Shown: positions 15,030 through 23,406, numbered from the stretch's first letter. The stretch is 42,335 nt of DNA from Streptomyces torulosus (GCF_001419765.1 NZ_LIRK01000251.1:1-42335); one strand, 5' to 3'. Notes: generated from the letters alone by a model not told the origin. Numbers and translations: made by a program.

Positions 15030-18000
15030 TCAGTACTCCACATCCTGCGAGCGCCGGCGGATGACGGTGACCTCGTCGCGCTGGTTGCCGGTCGGGCCGT
15101 AGTAGTTGAAGGCGTAGGTGAACTGGGCGTAGCCGCCGGCGAGATGGGTGGGCTTCAGCAGCAGCCGCGTGAGCGAGTTGTGGATGCCGCCGCGCCTGCC
15201 GCTGACCTCGGTCCTCGGCACGTTCACCGTGCGGTCCTGGGCGTGGTACATGTACACGGTTCCCTCGGGCATGCGGTGCGTGACCACGGCCCGGGCGGCG
15301 ACGACGCCGTTGCGGTTGTACGCCTCGATCCACTCGTTGTCCTTCACACCGATCTTCCCGGCGTCGGCGGTGGACATCCAGACCGTGGGTCCGCCGCGGG
15401 ACAGGTCGAGCATGTACTTGTTGTCCTGGTAGTTCGAGTGGATGGACCACTTGGAGTGCGGGGTCAGATAGCGGACCGTGACCTCCGCCCGGCCGTCGTT
15501 CAGGTGCTCGTCGCCGTAGTGCTCGGGCGTGTTCAACGGCGGCCGGTAGACGGGAAGTTGCTCGCCGAGTTCGGTGATCCAGTCGTGCTGGACGAAGAAG
15601 TGCTGGCGGCCGGTGAGGGTGTGCCAGGGCTTGAGGTGCTCGGTGTTGATGACGAAGGGCGAGTAGCGGCGGCCCCCGGTCTCCGAGCCCGACCACTCGT
15701 AGGAGGTCATCACGGAGCGCGGCTGGGCCCTCGTGTCCGCGAAGGTGATCCGCTCGGCCTCCCGCTCGGCGGCCAGTTCCACCAGGCCCTTGCTGCCGGT
15801 CTGCCGCTCCAGGGCGCGGAACCCCTCGGTGGCGAGGCGGCCGTTGGTGGTGCCGGACAGGGCGAGGATCGCCTCGCACATGTCGCTCGCCGTGGCGAGG
15901 GAGGGCCGTCCCGCGGCGACGCCGTCCCGGACGGTCCCGTTGCGGTGCCGGAGGTCCTCGATCTCCTGGTCAGGGTGGACGGTGACGCCCTTGGTGGTGG
16001 TGCCCAGGCTGTCCAGCAGCGGACCGACGGCACGCATCTTCTGCGCGATCGCGGCGTAGTCGCGCTCGATGACGGCGAGCTTCGGCATCGTGCGGCCCGG
16101 TACCGGCTCGCACTCGCCGTGCTTCCAGTCCCGCACGGCTCCGCCCGGCTGGGCGAGTTCGTCGGGCGTGTCGTGCAGCAGCGGCACGGCCAGGACGTCG
16201 GTACGGGTGCCCAGGTGCTCGGCGGCCAGCTCGCTGAACCGGTCCGCGATCGTCAGGAAGGTGTCGTAGTCGGTACGGGCCTGCCAGGGCGGGGCGATCG
16301 CCGGGGTGAACGCGTGCACGAAGGGGTGCATGTCCGTGCTGGACAGGTCGTCCTTCTCGTACCAGGTCGCGGCCGGCAGGACGACGTCGGCGAGCAGACC
16401 GGTGGAGGTCATCCGGAAGTCCATGCAGACCAGCAGGTCGAGCTTGCCCTCGGGTGCCTCCTCCCGCCACACCACGTCCTTCGGGCGTCCCTCGGGAGGG
16501 GTCTCCTCGGAGCGGACCGCGGCGTCCGTGCCCAGCAGGTGCCGCAGGAAGTACTCGTTGCCCTTGCCGGAGGAGCCCAGCAGGTTGGCCCGCCACACGG
16601 TCAGCACCCGGGGGAAGTTGGCCGGGTCGTCGGGGTCCTCGGCGGCGAACCGCAGCCGCCCCGCCTTCAGCTCGTCCACCACGTGGTCGGCGACCTCACG
16701 CCCCCGGGCCCGCGCCTCGTCGGTCAGATCGAGCGGGTTGCGGTTGAAGCCGGGGTGGCCGGGCGTCCAGCCGAGCCGCACGGCCTGCGCCAGACAGTCC
16801 GCGAACCCCTTGCCCCGGAACCGCCCCTCGCCGAGCGGCGAGGCCAGCTCCTCGGGCCCGAACGCCTCGTACCGCCACTGGTCGGAGTTCAGGTACCAGT
16901 ACGAGGTGCCCGCCATGTGCCGGGTGGGCCGCTGCCAGTCGAACGCGAACGACAGGTGCTGCTGCCCGGTGACCGGGCGGACCTTCTCCTGGCCGACGTA
17001 GTGCGCCCACCCGCCGCCGTTGACGCCCTGGCAGCCGGTCATGGTGGTCAGCGCCAGGAACGCGCGGTAGATGGTGTCGGAGTGGAACCAGTGGTTGGTG
17101 CCGGCGCCCAGCGCGATCATCGACCGGCCGCCCGTGCGCTCGGCGTTGCGGGCGAACTCCCGGGCGATTCGGGCCGCCTGCTCGGCCGGCACGGAGGTGA
17201 TCGTCTCCTGCCAGGCCGGCGTGTACGGCTCGGACGCGTCCTCGTACGACGACGGCCAGCCGCCCGGCAGACCGGGGCGCCGCACCCCGTACTGGGCGAG
17301 CATCAGGTCGAACACGGTGGTGACGAGCCGCCCGCCGATCCGACGTACCGGCACACCGCGCACCAGGACCGAGCCGCCCTCCGTGGCACCCTCGTCGAAG
17401 CGGGGCAGCGCCACCTCGGCCGTCTCCCCGGCCTGCTCCAGCAGGCTCAACGCCGGTACGACGTCGCCCAGTTCGAGGTTCCAGCGGCCCTGCTGCTCCT
17501 TCGCCCAGCGGAAGCCGAGCGAGCCGTTCGGCACGACCGGCTCGCCGGTGACCGAGTCGAGGAGGACGGTCTTGGACCCGGCGTGCTCCGAGTCCTGTCC
17601 GAGGTCGGCCGCGGTCAGGAAGCCGCCGGGGACGAGCCCCTGGTCGTGCTCGCGCAGCGTCACCAGGAACGGCGCGTCGGTGAACCTTCTCAAGTAGTCC
17701 TGGAAGTACGGCACTTCGCGGTCCACGAGGAACTCGCGCAGGATGACGTGGCCCATGGCCATCGCCAGCGCCCCGTCGGTGCCCGGGTGCGGGGCCAGCC
17801 ACTCGTCGGCGTGCTTGACGTTGTCGGCGTAGTCGGGGCTGACGGCGACGACCTTGGTGCCGTTGTAGCGGGTCTCGGTGAGGAAGTGCGCGTCGGGCGT
17901 GCGGGTGACGGGGATGTTGGATCCCCACATGATCAGATAGCCCGCGTTCCACCAGTCGGCCGCCTCCGGCACGTCGGTCTGGTCGCCGAAGACCTGCGGA

Positions 18001-18746
18001 GAGGCGATCGGGAGGTCGGCGTACCAGTCGTAGAAGGAGAGCAGGGTGCCGCCGATCAGCGAGTGGTACCGCGCACCCGCCGCGAACGACGCCATCGACA
18101 TCGCCGGGATGGGCGAGAAGCCCGCGACCCGGTCGGGGCCGTACGTCTTGACGGTGTGCACCTGGGCGGCGGCGACCAGCTCGCTCACCTCGTCCCAGTC
18201 GGCGCGCACCAGGCCGCCCTTGCCGCGGGCCCGCTTGTAGGCACGCGCCTTAGCCGGGTCCGACGTGATCTCCGCCCAGGCCGCCACCGGGTCGCCGAGC
18301 CGTTTGCGGGCCTCACGCCACAGCTTGAGCAGCGCGCCCCGCACATACGGGTAGCGGACCCGGCTGGGGGAGTACGTGTACCAGGAGAACGACGCCCCGC
18401 GCGGGCAGCCTCGCGGCTCGTACTCGGGGCAGTCGGCGCCGATCGACGGGTAGTCGGTGGCCTGGTGCTCCCAGGTGATGATGCCGTCCTTGACGTACAC
18501 CATCCACGAGCACGAACCCGTGCAGTTCACCCCGTGCGTCGAGCGCACCACCCGGTCGTGGGCCCATCGGTCCCGGTAGAAGCCCTCCCACCGCGGGTCG
18601 CCCGTGCCGAACACGGCACGTCCGTCAGCCGACACCTCACGGCGCGTCAGCAGCCGACGGGCGGCCAGCGGCCAGCCCTCACCGGCGCGTGACTCCCGCT
18701 GCCGTCCGTTCCGATCGTTCTCCATGGCCGGAACGCTAGGAGGCAC
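15030..18746 (-). CDS. narG: respiratory nitrate reductase alpha subunit (Mo-bisMGD catalytic)
   Basis: Reduces nitrate to nitrite on the cytoplasmic face, coupled to menaquinol oxidation. The 1238-residue product shows the N-terminal [4Fe-4S] (FS0) ligands THGVNCTGSC and a later Cys in EPRGCPRG. Counting from the GTG these are H71, C75, C79 and C114, with the same spacing as in E. coli NarG (49, 53, 57, 92). FYDWYADLPIASPQ contains the Asp that ligates molybdenum. There is no twin-arginine signal, as expected for an inward-facing enzyme. The GTG at 18746 has a GGGTGGGGGG sequence upstream; the ATG at 18725 lacks one but is possible. It is first in narGHJI, with a palindromic DevR-like region 72-104 bases upstream. 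Confidence 0.96.
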   Translation of the reverse strand: MPPSVPAMENDRNGRQRESRAGEGWPLAARRLLTRREVSADGRAVFGTGDPRWEGFYRDRWAHDRVVRSTHGVNCTGSCSWMVYVKDGIITWEHQATDYPSIGADCPEYEPRGCPRGASFSWYTYSPSRVRYPYVRGALLKLWREARKRLGDPVAAWAEITSDPAKARAYKRARGKGGLVRADWDEVSELVAAAQVHTVKTYGPDRVAGFSPIPAMSMASFAAGARYHSLIGGTLLSFYDWYADLPIASPQVFGDQTDVPEAADWWNAGYLIMWGSNIPVTRTPDAHFLTETRYNGTKVVAVSPDYADNVKHADEWLAPHPGTDGALAMAMGHVILREFLVDREVPYFQDYLRRFTDAPFLVTLREHDQGLVPGGFLTAADLGQDSEHAGSKTVLLDSVTGEPVVPNGSLGFRWAKEQQGRWNLELGDVVPALSLLEQAGETAEVALPRFDEGATEGGSVLVRGVPVRRIGGRLVTTVFDLMLAQYGVRRPGLPGGWPSSYEDASEPYTPAWQETITSVPAEQAARIAREFARNAERTGGRSMIALGAGTNHWFHSDTIYRAFLALTTMTGCQGVNGGGWAHYVGQEKVRPVTGQQHLSFAFDWQRPTRHMAGTSYWYLNSDQWRYEAFGPEELASPLGEGRFRGKGFADCLAQAVRLGWTPGHPGFNRNPLDLTDEARARGREVADHVVDELKAGRLRFAAEDPDDPANFPRVLTVWRANLLGSSGKGNEYFLRHLLGTDAAVRSEETPPEGRPKDVVWREEAPEGKLDLLVCMDFRMTSTGLLADVVLPAATWYEKDDLSSTDMHPFVHAFTPAIAPPWQARTDYDTFLTIADRFSELAAEHLGTRTDVLAVPLLHDTPDELAQPGGAVRDWKHGECEPVPGRTMPKLAVIERDYAAIAQKMRAVGPLLDSLGTTTKGVTVHPDQEIEDLRHRNGTVRDGVAAGRPSLATASDMCEAILALSGTTNGRLATEGFRALERQTGSKGLVELAAEREAERITFADTRAQPRSVMTSYEWSGSETGGRRYSPFVINTEHLKPWHTLTGRQHFFVQHDWITELGEQLPVYRPPLNTPEHYGDEHLNDGRAEVTVRYLTPHSKWSIHSNYQDNKYMLDLSRGGPTVWMSTADAGKIGVKDNEWIEAYNRNGVVAARAVVTHRMPEGTVYMYHAQDRTVNVPRTEVSGRRGGIHNSLTRLLLKPTHLAGGYAQFTYAFNYYGPTGNQRDEVTVIRRRSQDVEY

Positions 18747-18812
18747 ACCACGCCCCCCACCCGGGGCCGGCGGTCCCTGACGACCGACCGTCCGGCCCCA
18801 TGCGCCCGGCCA

Positions 18813-18850
18813 CCACAGGGCCCGAAGGTCCCGGCGCCGGGACCCTGTGG
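18813..18850. promoter_or_regulatory. nested palindrome and DevR/OsdR-like box upstream of narG
   Basis: The 15-mer GGGCCC-GAA-GGTCCC (18818-18832) matches the adhE boxes. It overlaps a perfect 18-base palindrome GGTCCCGGCGCCGGGACC (18827-18844), and both are enclosed by inverted CCACAGGG (18813-18820) and CCCTGTGG (18843-18850). The cluster is 67-104 bases upstream of the narG GTG, a typical activator position. It also lies 3' of the beta-propeller gene, so part of it could serve as that gene's terminator. Confidence 0.55.
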
Positions 18851-18926
18851 GCCGGAACGCCGGGTGCGTGCGGCCCCTCTCGTCGCCGGCCGTTCGTCCC
18901 GGGCGTGGTCGGCGTCGAGCCGATGG

Positions 18927-19946
18927 TCAGGCTTCGGAGAGCGCCACCTGGACGAACTGGCCCCGTTCGCCTGCCTGTCCCTCCACGTCACCGAAGGACG
19001 TCCAGGTTCCGTCGCCGCCCCGGCGGAGCGCGTGCCACAGGCGGCCGTCGGCTGTCACCGCGCACACATGCAGGTCCTGTCCGGCGGTACGGCACGCGAC
19101 ATGGCGGACGGAGCCGCGTTCCCCGGCCTGCCCCTCCACATCGCCGAGCTGGGTCCACAACTCCAGCCGCCGGCCGGGGAACGGGAAGGGCAGGGAGAAG
19201 GCGCCGACGTGCAAGGCGTGCCACAGACGGCCGTCGGCGGTGACGCCGCACAGGTGCAGCTGCTCGGGGTGTCCCTCCGGAGCGGCGCAGGCGGCCCGCC
19301 GGAAGTCGCCCCGCTCCCCGGCGGGCCCCTCCACGTCGTAGAACGGCACGTCGGTGCCCCTGCCGTTCGTATAGGTGTGCAGCAGGCGGCCGTTGCCCGT
19401 CACGGCGACGAGGTGGAACGCGCTGTCCGTGGCCGAGGCGGACGCCGCGATGTCCAGGGCCACCACACCGCCCTGGTACCCGGTGCTCGCCGGCAGCTCC
19501 TCCAGCGGGCCCCACTGCCCCTTGCCGTCACGGTCCGTCCGGAACACCCTGGCCTGCGCGGTCACTCCGTGCACGGACAGACCCGTGAAGGGCCCCGGCC
19601 CTTCCGGGAAGTCGTGCCGCTTGAGCGCGGCGAGCGCCGTGTACTCGCCGCGGTCCCCGACCACCGGCTCGATGTCGGCCAGCGGGGGCCGCAGGCCGTC
19701 GGGGCCGGTGCGCGCGTGCAGCAGCCTGCCGTCCGCCGTGGCGGCACACGCGTGGAACGAGAAGAACGTGTCCGAGGAGTCACCCGTGAAGCCACCCGCG
19801 GCGACGGCGGTGAGCGCGGCCGTGTCACCGGCGACCAGGGGCACCTCCTCGAAGGCCCGCCAACTCCCGTCCGGCCTGCGCACGGTCAGATGCGCCTTCC
19901 CCTGCGCCGTCAACCCCAGTACGTACAGACCGGATTCAGCCGCCAC
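18927..19946 (-). CDS. tachylectin/PLL-like beta-propeller repeat protein
   Basis: A 339-residue protein built of about six repeats of 50-60 residues. The clearest units read LHVCAVTADGRLWHALR, a Gly-rich turn, then a W-T-x-x-G-D-V-E-G-Q-A-G-E-R-G block; the last two are nearly identical and the first four are more diverged. The Asp-Gly-Arg-Leu-x-His pattern resembles lectin-like or sialidase-like beta-propellers, which often bind sugars or proteins. No enzyme motif, signal peptide or membrane segment is seen, so the protein is probably cytoplasmic unless exported by another route. The GTG at 19946 has GAGGGGGGA six bases upstream; the longer upstream frame has no coding support. It lies between narG and the acg-like gene, transcribed toward narG. 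Confidence 0.7.
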   Translation of the reverse strand: MAAESGLYVLGLTAQGKAHLTVRRPDGSWRAFEEVPLVAGDTAALTAVAAGGFTGDSSDTFFSFHACAATADGRLLHARTGPDGLRPPLADIEPVVGDRGEYTALAALKRHDFPEGPGPFTGLSVHGVTAQARVFRTDRDGKGQWGPLEELPASTGYQGGVVALDIAASASATDSAFHLVAVTGNGRLLHTYTNGRGTDVPFYDVEGPAGERGDFRRAACAAPEGHPEQLHLCGVTADGRLWHALHVGAFSLPFPFPGRRLELWTQLGDVEGQAGERGSVRHVACRTAGQDLHVCAVTADGRLWHALRRGGDGTWTSFGDVEGQAGERGQFVQVALSEA

Positions 19947-20322
19947 AGCGGTCCCCCCTCGCTCGTGGACCCGGACACCCGTGTCGCGTGGGTCCTGACA
20001 CCCGTGTCGTGGTCCCGGACACCCGTGGACCGGCGGCGCCGGGCCGCCCCGTCCGTGCCGCCCAGCATCCTGGGGTGCGGACCCCTGCGACAACGCGCCG
20101 AAAGACGTAGATGTCCGCCCCTCCAGATCCACGCGCACCGCCGGAAGCACGCCCCACCGCGACCTACCGCGCGGAACCCGGCATGCGGGAGCGGGCCGGG
20201 GCCGACCCGGTCGCCGAATGAGGCCGTACGGCCCACGGGCCGGGGCCGGCCAACCCTCCCCGGCCGGCGGTCCACGGCGCAGGGTGGGGGAGACGGGAGG
20301 ACCCCTCTGCGAAGGAGCCGCG
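19947..20322. other. divergent intergenic region with GACACCCGTG repeats
   Basis: This region separates the divergent beta-propeller and Acg-like genes. Three imperfect copies of a roughly 20-base unit containing GACACCCGTG lie at 19971-20033, spaced 20-23 bases. One copy is followed by GGTCCCGG. The right half contains GGCC-rich dyads near 20228-20250. A GAAGGAG ribosome binding site stands before the acg ATG. I could not assign a promoter. Confidence 0.55.
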
Positions 20323-21348
20323 ATGCAGACTCGCGAAGTCGACGCCACCGCCGTGCACACGCTGCTGGCCGCGGCGGTCGCGGCGCCGTCGATCCACAAC
20401 ACACAGCCCTGGCGGTTCGGCCTCGACCCGGAGAGCCGGTCGATCGAGGTCCGATTCGACCGCCGGCGGCGGCTGCCCCTGGCCGATCCGGACCTGCGCG
20501 CCCAGCACCTGTCGGTGGGGGCCGCCGTCCTCAACCTCCGGGTGGCCGCCGCGCACCTGGGCTGGGCGCCCGCCGTCCGGCTGCTTCCCGCGGCGGACGA
20601 TCCGGACCTGCTGGCCAGGGTCCGACTGGCCGGGCCCACCGCGGACGACCGGCCGCCCCTCGGCGAGTTGTACGAGGCGGTCGAGCGGCGGCACACGAGC
20701 CGGATGCCGTTCACCGGCCGCCCGGTACCGGAGCGGATCGTGGCCGAGATGATCGGCTCGGCCCTTGCCGAGGGCGCCCATCTGGCCGTGCCCGACATCA
20801 TCGGGACACGCCGCCTGCTGCGCCTGACGCAGGTGGCGGAGGCCCGCAACACCACCCACCCGGCCCGCGCGGCCGAGGCGCGCACCTGGATCACCGCTCC
20901 GGGTAACGACGCCTGCTACGGCATCCCCCTGACGACCCTGGGTCCGCGGGACGCGTCCGGGCGGATCCCCGTACGGGACTTCATGGGCCGGCCGCCCACC
21001 CTCGATCTGCCCGCCCTGCGCTTCGAACGCCACGCCCAGGTGGCCCTGCTGTGGACGGCGCAGGACCGGCGGGAGGACTGGCTGCGGGCGGGGCAGGCGC
21101 TGCAGCGCGTGCTGCTCACGGCGACCCGGCACGGGGTGCGGACGTCGATGCTGCACCAGGCGATGGAGTGGCCCGACCTGCGGGCGGCCACAGCGGGATC
21201 GAGACGGCGCTGCCACCCGCAGCTGCTGATCCGGTTCGGCTACGGCCCCGACGGCGGCCCCACGCCTCGCGCGTCCGGGGATCGCGGCCCCACGCCTCGA
21301 GCGTCCGCGGATGACCGCGGCCTCACCACGGGGCGTCCGCCCCGGTGA
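20323..21348 (+). CDS. Acg-family FMN-binding nitroreductase-like protein
   Basis: A 341-residue member of the Acg (Rv2032-like) branch of the nitroreductase superfamily. In Mycobacterium tuberculosis these proteins are strongly induced by DosR in hypoxia; they bind or sequester FMN rather than acting as efficient nitroreductases. Family marks are the N-terminal AAVAAPSIHNTQPWRF segment (residues about 17-32), an internal duplication of the fold, RRHTSRMPFTGRPVP near the middle, and HGVRTSMLHQAMEWPDLR with the PQLLIRFGYGP ending. Homologues typically finish with a TPRRP motif just after that; here the tail is a duplicated ten-residue unit plus an irregular end. GAAGGAG precedes the ATG. Its last 26 bases overlap the convergent PPOX gene. 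Confidence 0.85.
   Translation: MQTREVDATAVHTLLAAAVAAPSIHNTQPWRFGLDPESRSIEVRFDRRRRLPLADPDLRAQHLSVGAAVLNLRVAAAHLGWAPAVRLLPAADDPDLLARVRLAGPTADDRPPLGELYEAVERRHTSRMPFTGRPVPERIVAEMIGSALAEGAHLAVPDIIGTRRLLRLTQVAEARNTTHPARAAEARTWITAPGNDACYGIPLTTLGPRDASGRIPVRDFMGRPPTLDLPALRFERHAQVALLWTAQDRREDWLRAGQALQRVLLTATRHGVRTSMLHQAMEWPDLRAATAGSRRRCHPQLLIRFGYGPDGGPTPRASGDRGPTPRASADDRGLTTGRPPR
21254..21313. repeat. 30-bp tandem duplication inside the acg-like gene
   Basis: Two adjacent 30-base copies (21254-21283 and 21284-21313) differ at three positions. In frame they give a repeated GPTPRAS unit near the C-terminus. Because the family motif TPR-x-P occurs in this spot, the duplication looks like a recent local event. 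Confidence 0.85.
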
Positions 21349-21745
21349 GTTCGCGTCCGGTGATCATCTCCGACGCGATGCGTACGACCACCGGGTCCCG
21401 CAGGGGCATCCAGGAGGCGGGGCCGGCCTGCGACAGCCGCGCCTGCTCGGCGGGATCGGTCACCTTAGTGGCCCGCCCGGTGACGACGACGCTCCAGCCG
21501 GACCGGGTCGCGGCGTCGAACTCGTCCGCCTCGAAGGCGACGACCACCCCGTCGACGGCGCGGACGAGGTCGGAGTCCCGTGAGGTGCACAGCAGAACGG
21601 AGCCGTCCGTGTCCAGGGTGAAGTTGACCGGGAGGACCGCGGGCAGGGCCTGCCGGGTGTAGACCACACGGCCGACCGGCACCCGGCCGAGCAGGCGCCG
21701 GCACTCCTGCCCGTCGAGCACGCGAAAGGCGTCGTTGTGGAACAT
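21323..21745 (-). CDS. pyridoxamine 5'-phosphate oxidase-fold flavin/F420-binding protein
   Basis: A 140-residue split-barrel protein of the PPOX/FDOR-like kind. The VGRVVYTRQALPAVLPVNF start, the LLCTSRDSDLVRAV segment and the VVAFEADEFDAATRSGWSVVVTGRA block follow the pattern of small actinobacterial PPOX proteins that occur in dormancy regulons. The ligand (FMN, F420 or haem) and substrate are not readable from sequence. No Shine-Dalgarno sequence is obvious before the ATG at 21745. A perfect 36-base palindrome lies 24 bases upstream. It is convergent and overlapping (26 bases) with the acg-like gene and divergent from narK, so all three are probably induced together. Confidence 0.82.
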   Translation of the reverse strand: MFHNDAFRVLDGQECRRLLGRVPVGRVVYTRQALPAVLPVNFTLDTDGSVLLCTSRDSDLVRAVDGVVVAFEADEFDAATRSGWSVVVTGRATKVTDPAEQARLSQAGPASWMPLRDPVVVRIASEMITGRELTGADAPW

Positions 21746-21769
21746 CAGTTCATCGTGCGCGCGGACGCC

Positions 21770-21805
21770 TGCCGGGGGTAGGGCCGATCGGCCCTACCCC
21801 CGGCA
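21770..21805. promoter_or_regulatory. perfect 36-bp palindrome between PPOX gene and narK
   Basis: Two 18-base arms with no spacer and no mismatch. The centre AGGGCCGATCGGCCCT has the GGG-C-C/GG-C-CC spacing of a DosR-type box. Its edge is 24 bases from the PPOX ATG and about 210 bases from the narK ATG. A terminator is unlikely because it lies upstream of both genes. I take it as an operator; a structured leader for the PPOX mRNA is the alternative. Confidence 0.6.
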
Positions 21806-21875
21806 CGGGCGCGAAGGCGGCGTCCCGGACGTGGGGGACGGCGGGGCCGGGCCCGGGGCCGTCCGGCCATCGGCA

Positions 21876-21890
21876 GGGACCCATGGCCCA
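21876..21890. promoter_or_regulatory. DevR/OsdR-like box upstream of narK
   Basis: GGGACC-CAT-GGCCCA: the left half matches the dyad consensus exactly and the right half at four of six positions. It lies 125-139 bases before the narK ATG, nearly the same distance as the adhE boxes from theirs. A further dyad, TGGTGG-N7-CCACCA (21973-21991), sits in the narK leader. Confidence 0.4.
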
Positions 21891-22014
21891 TGCCGCGGGC
21901 GGGCCCGGACACGGACAGTGGCCACGGGTCGCCGTTCCGCAGGCGAGGGGTCTGCGGCGCATGGGCGGTCCCTGGTGGCGCGATACCACCATGAAGACGA
22001 AAGGGACGGACAAC

Positions 22015-23301
22015 ATGGTCCAGCCGTTGAAGTCGAAGAGCGGCGGTTCACCGTCGGACACGCCGGTGTCCGGCCGGGCGTGGCTGATGCTGGCCCTGGC
22101 CACCGCGGGTTTCGCGGTGAACTTCTGGGCGTGGGCGCTGCTCAGCCCGCTCGGCCCCCGCTTCAAGGAGAGCCTCGACCTCTCGTCGTTCGAGCAGTCG
22201 CTGCTGGTGGCGGTCCCGGTCGTGGTCGGCTCCCTGGGGCGGATCCCGGTCGGCGCGCTGACCGACCGGTTCGGCGGACGGGTCATGTTCCCGATCGTGT
22301 CGGCGGCCACCGTCGTGCCGGTGCTCTCCCTCGGGCTGATCGGCCACTCCTCGCTCGCCGCGCTCCTCGTCGGCGGGTTCTTCCTCGGCGTCGGCGGCAC
22401 CGCGTTCGCCGTCGGCGTGCCGTTCGTCAACGCCTGGTTCCCGCCCGCACGGCGCGGGCTCGCCATCGGCGTCTTCGGCGCCGGTATGGGCGGCACCGCC
22501 ATCAGTGCCCTGACCACCGTGAAACTGGTCGACGCGAACACCATGGCCACGCCGTTCCTGATCACCGCGGCCGCCCTGGCCGTGTACGCCGTGGCCGCCG
22601 CACTGCTGCTGCGCGACGCCCCCGGTCGCACCGTGCCGACCGAGCCGCTCGGACGCCGGCTGGCCACCACCGCCCGCCTGCCCATCACCTGGCAGGCGTC
22701 CGCGCTCTACGCCGTGGCGTTCGGCGGCTACGTGGCCTTCTCCGTCTACCTGCCCACCTACCTCAAGACCGGCTACGGCCTCACCCAGGCGGACGCCGCC
22801 AACCGCATGGCGGGCTTCGTGCTCCTCGCGGTGGCCATGCGCCCGATGGGCGGCTGGCTGTCCGACCGTCTGGGCCCGGTCCGAGTGCTGGCCGGCTCGC
22901 TGACCGTGGTCGTCGCCGGGGCGCTCGTGCAGTCCTTCACGCTCCCCCTCGCGCCCGTGGGCACCATCGCCTTCCTGTCCATGGCGGCCGCGCTCGGCGC
23001 CGGCAGCGGGGCGACCTTCGCCCTGGTCGCCCTGATGACCCCGGCGGCCCGGGTCGGCTCGGTCACCGGCGTCGTCGGCGCCGCGGGCGGCCTCGGCGGC
23101 TTCCTCCCGCCGCTGGTCATGGGCTCCTTGTACGGCGCGTACGAGTCGTACGCCCTCGGCCTCGCCCTCCTCGCGGTCGTGGCCGCCGCCGCACTGGCCT
23201 ACACCCTCACCGCGGTACGTGCCGCGGCCGAGGGCGGCGAGCGCACACCCCGCACGGGCCACCGGCGAGGGCACGGCACCACCGCCGACACGACCGCCTG
23301 A
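22015..23301 (+). CDS. narK: NarK-type nitrate/nitrite transporter (major facilitator superfamily)
   Basis: Imports nitrate and/or exports nitrite for the NarGHI enzyme. The 428-residue product has twelve hydrophobic segments and the NarK/NNP layout: a short charged N-terminus, LGRIPVGALTDRFGGR after helix 2 (the MFS motif A), GVFGAGMGGTAI in helix 5 and VVGAAGGLGGFLPPLVMG in helix 11. The last two are the family's glycine-rich nitrate signatures, the first slightly altered (GMGGT instead of GNxG). An Arg expected in helix 2 for nitrate binding falls in the GSLGRIPVG segment. The ATG at 22015 has AGGGACGG eight bases upstream; an in-frame ATG at 21991 lacks one. The C-terminal tail (about 25 residues) is hydrophilic and His/Arg-rich. 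Confidence 0.92.
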   Translation: MVQPLKSKSGGSPSDTPVSGRAWLMLALATAGFAVNFWAWALLSPLGPRFKESLDLSSFEQSLLVAVPVVVGSLGRIPVGALTDRFGGRVMFPIVSAATVVPVLSLGLIGHSSLAALLVGGFFLGVGGTAFAVGVPFVNAWFPPARRGLAIGVFGAGMGGTAISALTTVKLVDANTMATPFLITAAALAVYAVAAALLLRDAPGRTVPTEPLGRRLATTARLPITWQASALYAVAFGGYVAFSVYLPTYLKTGYGLTQADAANRMAGFVLLAVAMRPMGGWLSDRLGPVRVLAGSLTVVVAGALVQSFTLPLAPVGTIAFLSMAAALGAGSGATFALVALMTPAARVGSVTGVVGAAGGLGGFLPPLVMGSLYGAYESYALGLALLAVVAAAALAYTLTAVRAAAEGGERTPRTGHRRGHGTTADTTA

Positions 23302-23406
23302 CAGCACCCGCACCGACGCGGCGAAGCCCCCGGCCCGCACCCCGTGTGCACCACCGATGCCGCGCCGTCCCCCTGCCGCTCACCTGCCGCGCCGTCCCCC
23401 TGCCCA

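Noticed and set aside
15027-18692. Plus-strand frame antisense to narG
   Set aside because: Antisense mirror of a well-supported catalytic subunit with intact motifs.
21770-21805. Palindrome as a rho-independent terminator
   Set aside because: It lies upstream of both flanking divergent genes and has no T-run, so there is no transcript for it to end.
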